Positions 46,060 to 61,938 of a DNA stretch of 64,000 nucleotides are shown piece by piece. The stretch is taken from positions 156,568-220,567 of the forward strand of contig NZ_RCZP01000002.1 of the NCBI RefSeq assembly GCF_006438825.1, given 5' to 3'. The position numbers and the translations under genes are program-made. The notes beneath the pieces are model-generated. The model was not told the DNA's origin. It saw only the letters and a list, made by a program, of their open reading frames with translations, and did no database searches. The number at the start of each line of letters is the position of its first letter. Within the stretch, counting starts at the first letter, position 1. The DNA comes from Muricoccus nepalensis. GTDB taxonomy: Bacteria > Pseudomonadota > Alphaproteobacteria > Acetobacterales > Acetobacteraceae.

Positions 46060-49367
<3,308 letters not shown>

Positions 49368-49371
<4 letters not shown>

Positions 49372-51530
49372 ACGACGTGATGCAAGCGGCCCTCGACCCG
49401 GCCCTCCAGGCCATCGCGGAGGGCCGCCACGGCGACCCTTTCGCGGTGCTCGGCCGGCACGGCGGCGTGGTCCGCACCTTCCAGCCCGGCGCGCTCGGCG
49501 TGGAGGCCGTGCCCGGAGGCGGCGCGCCCGTCGCGCTCCGGCAGGTCCATGACAGCGGCCTCTTCGAGGGCGATGTGCCGCCCGGCCCCTACACGCTCCG
49601 CGTCACCTGGCTCGGCGGCGTGCAGGAGACGGAGGACCCCTACGCCTTCGGCCCTCTCCTCGGCGACATGGACATCTACCTCTTCGGCGAGGGGCGGCAC
49701 CACGAGATGGGCCGCGTCTTCGGCGCGCGGGCGATGGCGGTGGACGGCGTTCCCGGCGTGCGCTTCGCGGTCTGGGCGCCCAACGCCCGGCGCGTCTCGG
49801 TCGTCGGCGGCTTCAACTCCTGGGACGGCCGGCGCCATCCCATGCGGCTGCGCGGCGCCTCCGGCATCTGGGAGATCTTCGTGCCGCGCCTCGCGCCCGG
49901 CGAGCACTACAAGTACGAGATCCTCGGCCCCCACGGCGGCGTGCTGCCGCTCAAGGCGGACCCCGTCGCGGCCGCGGCCGAGCTCGCGCCCGGCACCGCC
50001 TCCATCGTCGGCAACCCGTCTCCCTACGCCTGGCGCGACGGCGCCTGGATGGAGGACCGCGGCGCCACGCAGGCGGTCAGCGCGCCCATCTCCATCTACG
50101 AGGTGCACCCGGGGTCCTGGTGGCGCGCCGACGACGGCCATGCCGGCGACTGGGACAACCTCGCCTCCCGCCTCGTGCCCTACGTGAAGGGGATGGGCTT
50201 CACCCATGTCGAGCTGCTGCCGATCATGGAGCACCCCTTCGGGGGCTCCTGGGGCTACCAGCCGCTCGGCCTCTTCGCGCCCACCGCCCGCTTCGGCACG
50301 CCCGAGGGCTTCGCGCGCTTCGTCGAGGCCTGCCACGAGGCCGGGATCGGCGTCATCCTCGACTGGGTGCCCGCGCATTTCCCGTCCGACGCCTTCGGGC
50401 TCGCCCAGTTCGACGGCACGGCGCTCTACGAGCACGCGGACCCGCGGGAGGGATTCCACAAGGACTGGAACACCCTCATCTACAACTTCGGCCGCACGGA
50501 GGTGCGCGGCTTCCTCATCGCCTCCGCGCTGCACTGGCTGGAATACTACCACGTCGACGGCCTGCGCGTGGACGCGGTGGCGTCGATGCTCTACCGCGAC
50601 TACTCCCGCAACGCCGGCGAGTGGGTGCCCAACGTCTTCGGGGGGCGCGAGAACCTCGAGGCCGTGGCCTTCCTCAAGGAGTTGAACGAGGCCGTGCGCC
50701 AGCGCTGCCCCGGCGCCGTGATGATCGCCGAGGAGAGCACCGCCTGGCCCGGCGTCTCCAAGCCCGTCTCCGACGGGGGCCTCGGCTTCCACTACAAGTG
50801 GAACATGGGCTGGATGCACGACACCCTCCACTACATGGAGGAGGACCCGATCAACCGCCGCTGGCACCACGGCGAGATGACCTTCGGCCTCGTCTATGCC
50901 TTCTCGGAGAACTTCGTGCTGCCCCTCTCCCATGACGAGGTCGTGCATGGGAAGGGATCGCTGCTCGGCAAGATGCGGGGCGACGACTGGCAGAAGCGCG
51001 CCAATCTCCGCGCCTACCTCGCCTTCATGTGGACCCATCCCGGCAAGAAGCTCCTCTTCATGGGCATCGAACTCGCCCAGCCGACGGAGTGGAACCACGA
51101 CGGCCAGCTGCCCTGGCACCTGCTGGACGATCCCCGCCACCGCGGCGTGCAGGAGCTGGTGCGCGACCTGAACCGGAGCTACCGCGCGCTGCCCGCGCTC
51201 CACCAGCGCGACGCGGACCCGCAGGGCTTCGCCTGGGTGGTCGGCGACGACAACACGAACAGCGTCTTCGCCTTCCTGCGCCTCGGCGCGGACGGCAGCC
51301 CGGCCCTTGTCGTCTGCAACATGACGCCGGTGCCGCGCCTCAACTACCGCATCGGCGTTCCCCGCGGCGGCTACTGGCGGGAGGTCCTCAACACCGATGC
51401 GGGCCATTACGGCGGTTCCGGCGTCGGGAACTTCGGCGGGGTGGAAGCGACCGGCGAGGCCTCGCACGGGCAGCCCGCATCGCTCATGCTGTCCCTGCCC
51501 CCGTTGGCGACCCTTATTCTCGCGCCCTGA
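49368..51530 (+). CDS. glgB: 1,4-alpha-glucan branching enzyme
   Basis: A 720-residue GH13 branching enzyme that introduces alpha-1,6 links into the glucan made by GlgE. It has the N1 and CBM48 domains ([40 protein letters not shown]), the catalytic barrel with [29 protein letters not shown], nucleophile Asp402 in [18 protein letters not shown], Glu455 in [12 protein letters not shown] and [19 protein letters not shown]. The C-terminal beta domain ends [11 protein letters not shown]. Length is normal. The start is coupled to treS by ATGA. There is no glgC or glgA in the window, matching reliance on the GlgE route. Confidence 0.97.
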
Positions 51531-51544
51531 GGACCAGCACGCCC

Positions 51545-53652
<2,108 letters not shown>

Positions 53653-53656
<4 letters not shown>

Positions 53657-55440
53657 CGACCCCCGCCCCCGCTGCCGCCCCCGCAACAACCCTGTGGGGG
53701 CCGGTCCTGCACGACGGGGGCGCGACCTTCCGCCTCTGGGCGCCCTCCAGCGAGGGGGTGACGCTGGAGGTCGAGGGGAGGGAGCCCGTCCCGATGCGGC
53801 CGGCGCCCGGCGGCTGGTTCACCGCCGAGGCCCCGGCCCGCCCCGGCGACCGCTACCGCTTCCGCACCGCGCCCGACCTTCTGGTGCCCGACCCCGCGGC
53901 CCGCGCGCAGGCGGGGAGCGTCCACGGCGCCTCCGTTCTCGTGGACCACGACGCCTACCGCTGGCGCCACGCGGAATGGCGCGGGCGCCCCTGGCACGAG
54001 ACGGTCCTCTACGAGCTCCACGCCGGCGCCTGCGGCGGCTACGCCGGCATCCGCGCCATGCTGCCCCGCCTGCGCGACCTCGGCGTGACCGCGGTGGAGC
54101 TGATGCCCCTCGCGGCCTTCTCCGGCGACCGCAACTGGGGCTACGACGGCGTGCAGCCCTTCACGCCCGATCCCTCCTACGGCACGCCGGAGGAGCTGAA
54201 GGCGATGGTGGACGAGGCGCACGGCCTCGGGCTCTCGGTCTGCCTCGACTGCGTCTTCAACCATTTCGGCCCGGACGGCGCCTACCTGCACGCCTACGCG
54301 AAGGAGTTCTTCGACGAGGACATCCACACGCCCTGGGGCGCCTCGATCGACTTCGCCCGCCCCGAGGTGCGCGCCTTCTTCGAGGAATGCGCGCTGCTGT
54401 GGCTGCGCGACTACCGCATCGACGGGCTGCGGCTCGACGCCGTGCACGCCATCGCCGACCAACCCTGGCTCGACGTGCTGGCGCGGCGCATCCGCGCGGA
54501 GATCACGGGGCGGGAGGTCCACCTCGTGCTCGAGAACGAGGGCAACACCGCCTCCAAGCTCGTGCCCGGCCTCTACGACGCGCAGTGGAACGACGACGGG
54601 CACAACACCCTCCACCCGCTGCTGACCGGCGAGAGCGAGGGCTACTACGAGGACTTTGCCCCCGAGGGCGCGACGAAGCTCGCCCGCGTCCTGGCGGAGG
54701 GATTCCTCTTCCAGGGCGAGAGCATGCCCCATCTCGGGCGCCCCCGCGGCGAGCCCTCGGCGCACCTGCCGCCGACCGCCTTCGTGCTGTTCCTCCAGAA
54801 CCACGACCAGGTCGGCAACCGCGCGATGGGCGAGCGGCTGGACGCGCTGGCCGATCCCGCCGCGCTCCGCGCCGCGACCGCCCTGCTGCTGCTCTGCCCG
54901 CAGATCCCGATGCTCTTCATGGGCGAGGAATGGGGGGCGACCGCCCCCTTCCTCTTCTTCACGGGCTTCGAGGACCCCGAGCTGGCCAAGGCGGTGAAGG
55001 AGGGGCGGCGCAAGGAGTTCGCGCATTTCTCCGCCTTCCGCGACGAGGCCGCCCGCGCCCGCATTCCTGACCCCAACGACCCCCGCACCTTCGAGGCCTC
55101 CCGCCCCGACCCGGCGGAGGCCGCGCGGCCGCCGCACGACGCCATCCTCGCCCACCACAAGGCGCTGCTGGCCCTCCGCCACGCGGAGATCATTCCCCGC
55201 CTGGCCGGCGCGAAGGCGGAGGGCGCGGAGCCGGTTGGCAAGGCGGCGGTGGTCGCCCGCTGGCGCCTGGGGGACGGCGCACGGCTCACCCTCGCGGCGA
55301 ATCTTGGCCCCGATGCAGCCCATGTTAGCGCGGCCGGCGCCCGAACCGTGTTCGAGAGCGCGCCCGGCGCCGCCGCCTCGCTGGCCGCCGGCACGCTTCC
55401 CCCGCACACGACCATTGCCCTGCTGGACCCCCCTGAATGA
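53653..55440 (+). CDS. treZ: malto-oligosyltrehalose trehalohydrolase
   Basis: A 595-residue GH13 enzyme that releases trehalose from maltooligosyl-trehalose, the product of TreY. LWGPVLHDGGATFRLWAPSS starts the N-terminal domain; the barrel has VLYELHAGACGGYAGIRAML, VELMPLAAFSGDRNWGYDGV, nucleophile Asp262 in [29 protein letters not shown] and VLFLQNHDQVGNRAMGERL. The partner gene treY is two genes downstream, an unusual separation since the pair is often adjacent. Starts and stops are coupled by ATGA on both sides. Confidence 0.95.
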
Positions 55441-57470
55441 ACGACCATGACCTCCGCGATCTCGCCCGCGACGCCGGGATCGCGGTGGAATGGCGCGACG
55501 TGAACGGCCGCGACCACGAGGTCGGGCCGGCGCCGATGCGCGCCATCCTCGCCGCCCTCGGCCTGCCCGCGGGCAGCGAGGCCGAGATCCGCGACAGCCG
55601 CGCGCGGCTGCACGAGAGCCGCCGCGGCCTGCCGCCGCTCTGCACGGCGCTGGTCGGCGAGACCGTCCTCCTCGGCCTGCCCGGCGAGCCCGACTACCGC
55701 CTCCGGATGGAGAGCGGCGAGGTGCGCGAGGGCCGCGCCGCGCAGCGGGACGGCCTCTGCACCCTGCCGGCCGTGGCGGAGCCCGGCTACCACCGGCTGG
55801 AGATCGCCGGCCACCGCACGATCCTCGCGGTCTGCCCGCGCCGCGGCCACGCGGTCGCGCCGGGCGCGCGGCCCTGGGGGCTCGCGCTGCAGCTCTACTC
55901 GCCGCGCCGCACGGGGGATGCCGGCATCGGTGACTTCACCGGCCTCGCGCAGCTCGCCGCCAGCGCCGCGCGGCGGGGGGCGGACGCGATCGCCATCTCG
56001 CCGGTCCACGCCCAGTTCTCGGCCGACCCGCACCGCTTCTCGCCCTACTCGCCCTCGTCTCGCCTGTTCCTGAACGTCCTGCACGCGGACCCCGCCTGCC
56101 TCGGCGCGGAGGCGCTGCGCGCGGCGCTCGCCACGACCGGGCAGGCGGAGGAGTTCGCCCGGCTCGAGGCGCTGGACCTCGTGGACTGGCCCGCCGCCGC
56201 GCGCCTCCGCCTCTCGCTCTTCCGCGCAATCTTCGACGATTTCGCGGGCGACCCCGCCTTCGACCGCTTCCGGGAGGAGGGCGGCGAGGCGCTGGAGAGC
56301 CACGCGCGCTTCGAGGCGCTGCACGCCCATCTCTACGGCCGGGATCCCGCCCTCTGGCACTGGAAGGACTGGCCAGAGGAGTACCGCCGCCCGCAGGCCC
56401 CGGGGGTCGAGGCCTTCGCCGCCGCGCACCCGCGGGAGGTCGCCTTCCACGCCTTCCTGCAATGGATCGCCGACCGCGGCCTCGGCGGGGCCCAGGCGGC
56501 CTTCCTGGAGGCGGGGGCGGGCATCGGCCTTATCGCGGACCTCGCGGTGGGCACCGACGGCGGCGGCAGCCACGGCTGGTCGCGGCAGGACCAGATCCTG
56601 TCGGGGGTGGGCGTCGGCGCGCCGCCCGACATCTTCTCGCCGCTCGGCCAGTCCTGGGGCATCTCCGCCTTCTCCCCGCGCGGGCTGCGGGACAACGGCT
56701 ACGCCGCCTTCCTCGAGATGCTCCGCGCCGCCATGCGCCACGCGGGCGGGGTGCGCATCGACCACGCCATGGGCCTCGCGCGCCTCTGGCTCGTGCCGCA
56801 GGGCCAGGACGCGACCGAGGGCGCCTACCTCCACTTTCCCGTGGACGACATGATGCGCCTCGTCGCGCTCGAATCCGCGCGCCATCGCTCCATCGTCGTC
56901 GGCGAGGACCTCGGCACCCTGCCGGACGGCTTCCTGGAGCGCCTGGACGCGAACGGCGTGATGGGGCTCCGCGTCCTCTACTTCGAGCAGGAGAAGGACC
57001 GGAGCTTCAAGCCGCCCGCGGCCTGGTCACCCGGCGCCGTCGCCGTCACCACCACCCACGACCTGCCGACCGTGGCCGGCTGGTGGCGCGGGCGCGACAT
57101 CGACTGGCGCGTGCAGCTCGGCCTGCTCGGCGAGGGGGCGGACGGCACGCCCCAGCGCGAGGAGCGCGCCGGCGACCGCGTCCGCCTCTGGGACGCCATG
57201 CGCGCGAGCGGCGCGGCCGAGGGGCCGATGCCCGGCGAGGACGAGGGCGCGGAGGTCGCGACCGCGGCCGCCCGCCACGTCGCCTCCGCCGCCTGCGCCC
57301 TCGCCCTCCTGCCGCTGGAGGACGCGCTGGCGCTGGATGAGGCGCCGAACCTGCCGGGCACCACCGGCGCCCACCCGAATTGGCAGCGCCGCCTGCCGGG
57401 CGAGGCCGCGACCCTCCTCGACGGCCACGACACGGCCGCCCGCCTCGACGCCTTCGCCCGGGCCCGGTGA
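55437..57470 (+). CDS. malQ: 4-alpha-glucanotransferase (amylomaltase)
   Basis: A 677-residue GH77 disproportionating enzyme that shifts alpha-1,4-glucan segments between chains. The N-terminal domain (DLRDLARDAGIAVEWRDVNG) is the long bacterial type. The catalytic region shows GDAGIGDFTGLAQLAASAAR, SPYSPSSRLFLNVLHADPAC, nucleophile Asp442 in RIDHAMGLARLWLVPQG and VVGEDLGTLPDGFLERLDA. The TreZ stop overlaps its ATG. It is followed by a 130-base gap containing a hairpin, the only sizeable break within the glucan operon. Confidence 0.95.
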   Translation: MNDHDLRDLARDAGIAVEWRDVNGRDHEVGPAPMRAILAALGLPAGSEAEIRDSRARLHESRRGLPPLCTALVGETVLLGLPGEPDYRLRMESGEVREGRAAQRDGLCTLPAVAEPGYHRLEIAGHRTILAVCPRRGHAVAPGARPWGLALQLYSPRRTGDAGIGDFTGLAQLAASAARRGADAIAISPVHAQFSADPHRFSPYSPSSRLFLNVLHADPACLGAEALRAALATTGQAEEFARLEALDLVDWPAAARLRLSLFRAIFDDFAGDPAFDRFREEGGEALESHARFEALHAHLYGRDPALWHWKDWPEEYRRPQAPGVEAFAAAHPREVAFHAFLQWIADRGLGGAQAAFLEAGAGIGLIADLAVGTDGGGSHGWSRQDQILSGVGVGAPPDIFSPLGQSWGISAFSPRGLRDNGYAAFLEMLRAAMRHAGGVRIDHAMGLARLWLVPQGQDATEGAYLHFPVDDMMRLVALESARHRSIVVGEDLGTLPDGFLERLDANGVMGLRVLYFEQEKDRSFKPPAAWSPGAVAVTTTHDLPTVAGWWRGRDIDWRVQLGLLGEGADGTPQREERAGDRVRLWDAMRASGAAEGPMPGEDEGAEVATAAARHVASAACALALLPLEDALALDEAPNLPGTTGAHPNWQRRLPGEAATLLDGHDTAARLDAFARAR

Positions 57471-57601
57471 TCGCGCCCCGCCACGGGGCGCCCCGGCCGC
57501 CTGGGTCGCCCCGCGGAACGACCGGTGACGCGCCCGGCAGGGCCGCGTTGACGAACCCAGCAGCACGCCCGCTGAACAGCCCGACCAAGGTGGCCCCCTG
57601 A
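57467..57601 (+). other. open frame bridging malQ and treY
   Basis: A 44-codon frame from GTG 57467, which overlaps the malQ stop as GTGA, to a TGA at 57599-57601 whose last base is the first base of the treY ATG (TGATG). The peptide (VIAPRHGAPRPPGSPRGTTG and on) has no recognisable features. It may serve as a translated bridge. The same layout occurs between rapZ and the EIIA gene. An open frame this short is expected about half the time at this base composition, so it may be chance. Confidence 0.25.
57473..57491 (+). terminator. hairpin in the malQ-treY gap
   Basis: GCGCCCCG (57473-57480) pairs perfectly with CGGGGCGC (57484-57491) over a CCA loop, two bases after the malQ stop. No T run follows, so it is more likely a weak stop or a 3' end stabiliser that lowers treY expression relative to upstream genes. 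Confidence 0.4.
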
Positions 57602-60399
57602 TGCCCGCTCCCGCCACGCCGCGCGCCACCGCCCGGCTGCAGTTCCACAAGGACTTCCCGCTCGACGCCGCCGTGCCGCTGGTGCCCTACTTCGCGAAGC
57701 TCGGGATCAGCCATCTCTACGCCTCGCCCATCCTCAAGGCGCGCCCCGGCTCCACCCACGGCTACGACATCGTCGACCCCAACCGGATCAACCCGGAGCT
57801 CGGCGGGGAGGAGGCGCTGCACCGGCTCGTGGAGGCGCTGCGCGCGCACGACATGGGCCTCATCCTCGACATCGTGCCGAACCACATGGGCGTCGGCGGC
57901 GCCGACAACGGCTGGTGGCTCGACGTGCTCGAATGGGGTCCGGGGACGCCCCACGCGCGCTTCTTCGACATTGACTGGAACCCGCCCGACCCCGACCTGA
58001 CGGACCGGATGCTGGCGCCCTTCCTCGGCGCGCCCTACGGCACCGTCCTCGAATCCGGCGACCTCGCGCTGCACTTCGAGCCCGAGAGCGGCAAGATCTA
58101 CGCCGAGTACTTCGAGCACCGCTTTCCCCTCGCGCCGCCGACCTACGCGATGCTCCTCGACGCGATCGAGGAGCCGGCGCTGACCGGCCTCGCCCAGACC
58201 TTCCGCGCGCTCGCCGCGGGGGGCGACCCCGCGGCCACGCGCGCCGCGGCGAGCCTCGCCCTCGACATGCTGGCCCGCCACGCCGGCACGCCCGAGGGAC
58301 GCGCGCAGGTCGACGCGGCGATCGCGGCGCACGACCCGAAGGACGAGGCCGGCCGCGCGCGCCTGCACGCGCTGCTGGAGGCGCAGCACTACCGCCTCGC
58401 CTGGTGGCGGGCGGCGACGGACGAGATCAACTGGCGCCGCTTCTTCGACGTCACCTCCCTCGGCGGGCTGCAGGTGGAGCGGCCGGAGGTCTTCGAGGCG
58501 ACCCACGCCCTCATCCTCAAGCTCTACGAGGACGGGCTGATCGACGGCGTGCGCCTCGACCACGTGGACGGCCTGGCCGACCCGCGCGGTTACTGCCGCA
58601 AGCTCCGCCGCCGCCTCCAGGCGCTGGAGTCGAGGCGTCCCGAGGGCGCGCCGCGGGGCGAGCCGCTGCTGCTCGTCGAGAAGATCCTCGCGCCGCACGA
58701 GAAGCTTCGCCGCGACTGGATGGTGGACGGCACCACCGGCTACAACTTCATGGACGAGGTCTCGGCCGTCCTGCACGACCCCGAGGGCGCGGAGCCGCTC
58801 GCCGCGCTCTGGCACGCCCAGACCGGCCGCCCCGCCGATTTCGGCGAGGAGGCGCGCGAGGCGCGGCGGCAGATCCTGCGTTACAACCTCGCCTCCGAGC
58901 TGAACGGCACGGCGGCGGCGCTGCGGCGCATCGCGGCGCACGACCTCACGACGCGCGACTTCACCCTCACCGCCATCCGGCGCGCGCTGACGGAGGTGCT
59001 CGTCCACTTCCCCGCCTACCGCTCCTATCTCGGCATCGCCGGGCGCAACGAGGCCGACCGGCGGCTGCTGGACTGGGCGATGGCCGGGGCGCGGCGCACG
59101 GTGCGCGCGACGGAGCGCCCGCTGCTCGACCTTCTGGACTCCTGGCTTGGTGGCGACCCGCCGCGGAACCTGCCGCACGCCCAGCGGCGCGAGCGGCTGC
59201 GGGCAGCCGTGCGCTTCCAGCAGCTCTCCGCCCCCGTCGCCGCGAAGTCGGTGGAGGACACGGCCTTCTACCGCTACGGCCGTCTTCTCTCGCGCAACGA
59301 GGTGGGCTCCGAGCCCTCGCACTTCGCGATCACCCCCGCCGCCTTCCACGCGACCGCGCGCGAGCGGGCGAAGTACTTCCCGCGGGAGATGCTGGCCACC
59401 GCCACGCACGACCACAAGCGCGGCGAGGACACCCGCGCGCGCCTGGCCGTGCTGTCGGAGATGCCGGAGGAGTGGTCGGGCATCCTCACGCGCTGGACGC
59501 GGCTGAACGCGGTGCTGAAGAAGGAGGTCGACGGCGAGCCCGCGCCGGACGCGACCGACGAGATCATGCTCTACCAGTCCCTCATCGGCGCCTGGCCGCT
59601 CGACCTCGAGCCGGGGGACGAGGAGGGGGTCGCCGCCCTCGTCGCGCGCCTCGCCGCCTGGCAGGAGAAGGCGCTGCGCGAGGGCAAGCGGCGCTCCGAG
59701 TGGGCCGTGCCGAACGAGCCCTACGAGGCCGCCTGCCGGGACTTCATCACGGCCATGCTGGCGATGGACCGCCCGTCCCGCCTGCGGGAGGAGGTGGCGG
59801 CCCTCGTCGCGCGCCTGTCGCCGGCCGGCGCCGTGAACGGCCTCGCCCAGACCCTCATCCGCTGCACCGCGCCGGGCATCCCCGACCTCTACCAGGGCAC
59901 GGAGTTCTGGGACTTCTCCCTCGTCGACCCCGACAACCGCCGCCCCGTGGACTTCCCCGCCCGCGAGGCCGCGCTCGAGGCCGGGGAGGCGCCGGCCGAC
60001 CTTCTCGCCCACTGGAAGGACGGGCGGGTGAAGGCGGCCGTGCTCGCCCGCGCCCTCGCGCTCCGCGCCCGCCTGCCGGCCCTCTTCGCGGAGGGCGACT
60101 ACCTCCCGCTCGAGGCCGAGGGGCCGATGGCCGCCCATGTCCTGGCCTTCGCCCGCCGCCAGGGCGACACCGCCGCCGTCACCGTGGTCACGCGCCTGCC
60201 GGCGCGGATGCTGGGCGAGGACGGGCGGCCGCTGGTCCCCGCCGCCGCCTGGGAGGGGACCGTCCTGACCCTGCCGGCGCCGCTCGCCGGGATGGCCTTC
60301 CGCGACGCGCTCGGCGATGCGCCGGTGGAGGGGGGCGCCGGCCTTCCGATCGGCGCGCTCCTCGGGCGCCTGCCGGTCGCCCTGCTGGCGGCCGGGTAG
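57601..60399 (+). CDS. treY: malto-oligosyltrehalose synthase
   Basis: A 932-residue GH13 enzyme that rearranges the reducing end of a maltooligosaccharide into a trehalose unit. It opens ATARLQFHKDFPLDAAVPLV and LGISHLYASPILKARPGSTH, typical of the family, then VDPNRINPELGGEEALHRLV, ILDIVPNHMGVGGADNGWW, nucleophile Asp320 in GVRLDHVDGLADPRGY, LLLVEKILAPHEKLRRDW, KSVEDTAFYRYGRLLSRNEV and ATATHDHKRGEDTRAR. Length is normal for TreY. It completes the TreY-TreZ route with treZ upstream. The ATG directly follows a TGA (TGATG). Confidence 0.96.
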   Translation: MPAPATPRATARLQFHKDFPLDAAVPLVPYFAKLGISHLYASPILKARPGSTHGYDIVDPNRINPELGGEEALHRLVEALRAHDMGLILDIVPNHMGVGGADNGWWLDVLEWGPGTPHARFFDIDWNPPDPDLTDRMLAPFLGAPYGTVLESGDLALHFEPESGKIYAEYFEHRFPLAPPTYAMLLDAIEEPALTGLAQTFRALAAGGDPAATRAAASLALDMLARHAGTPEGRAQVDAAIAAHDPKDEAGRARLHALLEAQHYRLAWWRAATDEINWRRFFDVTSLGGLQVERPEVFEATHALILKLYEDGLIDGVRLDHVDGLADPRGYCRKLRRRLQALESRRPEGAPRGEPLLLVEKILAPHEKLRRDWMVDGTTGYNFMDEVSAVLHDPEGAEPLAALWHAQTGRPADFGEEAREARRQILRYNLASELNGTAAALRRIAAHDLTTRDFTLTAIRRALTEVLVHFPAYRSYLGIAGRNEADRRLLDWAMAGARRTVRATERPLLDLLDSWLGGDPPRNLPHAQRRERLRAAVRFQQLSAPVAAKSVEDTAFYRYGRLLSRNEVGSEPSHFAITPAAFHATARERAKYFPREMLATATHDHKRGEDTRARLAVLSEMPEEWSGILTRWTRLNAVLKKEVDGEPAPDATDEIMLYQSLIGAWPLDLEPGDEEGVAALVARLAAWQEKALREGKRRSEWAVPNEPYEAACRDFITAMLAMDRPSRLREEVAALVARLSPAGAVNGLAQTLIRCTAPGIPDLYQGTEFWDFSLVDPDNRRPVDFPAREAALEAGEAPADLLAHWKDGRVKAAVLARALALRARLPALFAEGDYLPLEAEGPMAAHVLAFARRQGDTAAVTVVTRLPARMLGEDGRPLVPAAAWEGTVLTLPAPLAGMAFRDALGDAPVEGGAGLPIGALLGRLPVALLAAG

Positions 60400-60477
60400 G
60401 GGAGGGCGCGCCGCGGCGGTGGCGCCGGCCGGGGATGCGTGGCACTAGACTCGGTCTGGTGACGATCCGGAATCCCC

Positions 60478-61938
60478 GTGCTGACGCAACCGCCGCCTGA
60501 GCGCCCGAACTGGGCGGAGCAGAGACTGGCCCTGGCGCTCGAGGCCTCCGGCATCGCCGGCGCCTGGGACTGGGACGCCGGCTCCGACCTGATCCGCGCC
60601 GACGCCCGGGCCTGCCTGCTGCACGGGATGAGCCCGGCGGTGGGGGAGCGCGGGGCGACGGCGGCGGAGTTGCTCGCCCATGTCGTGCCCGAGGACCGGC
60701 CGGCGCTCGACCGGGCGCTGGTGGCGGCGCTGGCCGGCCGCGCGCCGCTCAACATCGCCTACCGCACCTGGCCGCCGGGCGGGGACGTCACCTGGGTGCA
60801 GCTCCGCGGCCGGGTGCTGCGCGACCGCGGCCGGCGCGCGAGCCGGCTGGCGGGGGTCGCGCTCGACATCTCCGAGGGCAAGGACACCGAGGCGGCGCTG
60901 CGCGACAGCGACGCCCGCTTCCGCGCCATTGCGGACACCATGCCGCAGATCGTCTGGTCCACCCTGCCCAGCGGCAGCCACGACTACTTCAACCGCCGCT
61001 GGTACGAGCTGACCGGCCTCTCCCCGGAGGAGAGCGTCGGCGAGGGCTGGGCGGTCGCGGTCCACCCGGACGACCAGGCCCAGGCCTGGGAGCGCTGGCG
61101 CCACTCGCTGGCCACCGGGGACGCCTACGAGGTGGAGTACCGCCTGCGCGTGGCCGAGGGCGGCTGGCGCTGGTTCCTCGGCCGCGCCCTGCCGGTGCGG
61201 GACGCGCGCGGGCGCATCACCCGCTGGTTCGGCACCTGCACGGACATCCAGGAGATGCGCCGCGCCGCCGAGGAGCGCGAGGTGCTCAGCCACGAGCTGA
61301 GCCACCGCATCAAGAACATCTTCGCCGTGGTCGCCTCGCTCATCTCCCTCTCGGCCCGGGGCCATCCGGAGGCCGGCCCCTTCGCGGAGGAGCTGCGCGG
61401 GCGGATCAGCGCGCTGGCGCGGGCGCACGAGTTCGCGCGCCCGCACAGCGTCGGCAGCCGGATGGTCATCGGCCGCACGACCCTCTTCGGCTTCCTGCGC
61501 GACCTGCTCTCCCCCTACGACATCTCCCCCGGCGACCCCCTGGGCGGGGCGGGGAAGCGCATCCGGATCGAGGGCGAGGACCGCAGCTTCGACGACGCCG
61601 CCGCGACGCCGCTGGCGCTGCTCTTCCACGAGCTGGCGACGAACGCGGCGAAGTACGGCGCGCTCTCCGCTCCCGGCGGGCGGGTGCTCATCCGGCTGGA
61701 GGCGGAAGCGGGGGCGGACGGGGTGGAACGAATCCTGCTGCGCTGGACCGAGGAGGGCGGCCCGCCGGTGCCCGGCCCGCCCGGCCGGGAGGGCTTCGGG
61801 AGCCGCCTGGCCATGGTCAGCGTGGAGGGGCAGCTCGGCGGCAAGGTGGAGCGGCGCTGGCTGCCCGGGGGGCTCGAGCTAGAGGCGCGGCTCCCGGCCG
61901 CCGCACTCCACCGGCGCCCGCCGCCCCAGCAGGCGTAG
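60478..61938 (+). CDS. PAS-domain sensor histidine kinase, HWE/HisKA_2 type
   Basis: A 486-residue soluble sensor kinase. Two PAS domains (about 15-130 and 140-270; the second with AIADTMPQIVWSTLPSGSHD and YFNRRWYELTGLSPEESVG) precede the kinase core with phosphorylated His276 in LSHELSHRIKNIFAVVASLI, the mark of HWE/HisKA_2 kinases, and the Asn box LLFHELATNAAKYGALS. GTG 60478 is the start. No membrane helix is seen. Kinases of this class often feed the PhyR general-stress pathway in alphaproteobacteria. Its 3' end overlaps, tail to tail, by 60 bases with a response-regulator gene on the other strand. Confidence 0.93.
   Translation: MLTQPPPERPNWAEQRLALALEASGIAGAWDWDAGSDLIRADARACLLHGMSPAVGERGATAAELLAHVVPEDRPALDRALVAALAGRAPLNIAYRTWPPGGDVTWVQLRGRVLRDRGRRASRLAGVALDISEGKDTEAALRDSDARFRAIADTMPQIVWSTLPSGSHDYFNRRWYELTGLSPEESVGEGWAVAVHPDDQAQAWERWRHSLATGDAYEVEYRLRVAEGGWRWFLGRALPVRDARGRITRWFGTCTDIQEMRRAAEEREVLSHELSHRIKNIFAVVASLISLSARGHPEAGPFAEELRGRISALARAHEFARPHSVGSRMVIGRTTLFGFLRDLLSPYDISPGDPLGGAGKRIRIEGEDRSFDDAAATPLALLFHELATNAAKYGALSAPGGRVLIRLEAEAGADGVERILLRWTEEGGPPVPGPPGREGFGSRLAMVSVEGQLGGKVERRWLPGGLELEARLPAAALHRRPPPQQA

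Noticed and set aside
57520-57570. GGAAC followed by CGTT upstream of treY, resembling an EcfG promoter
   Set aside because: The spacing is about 26 bases instead of 16 or 17.
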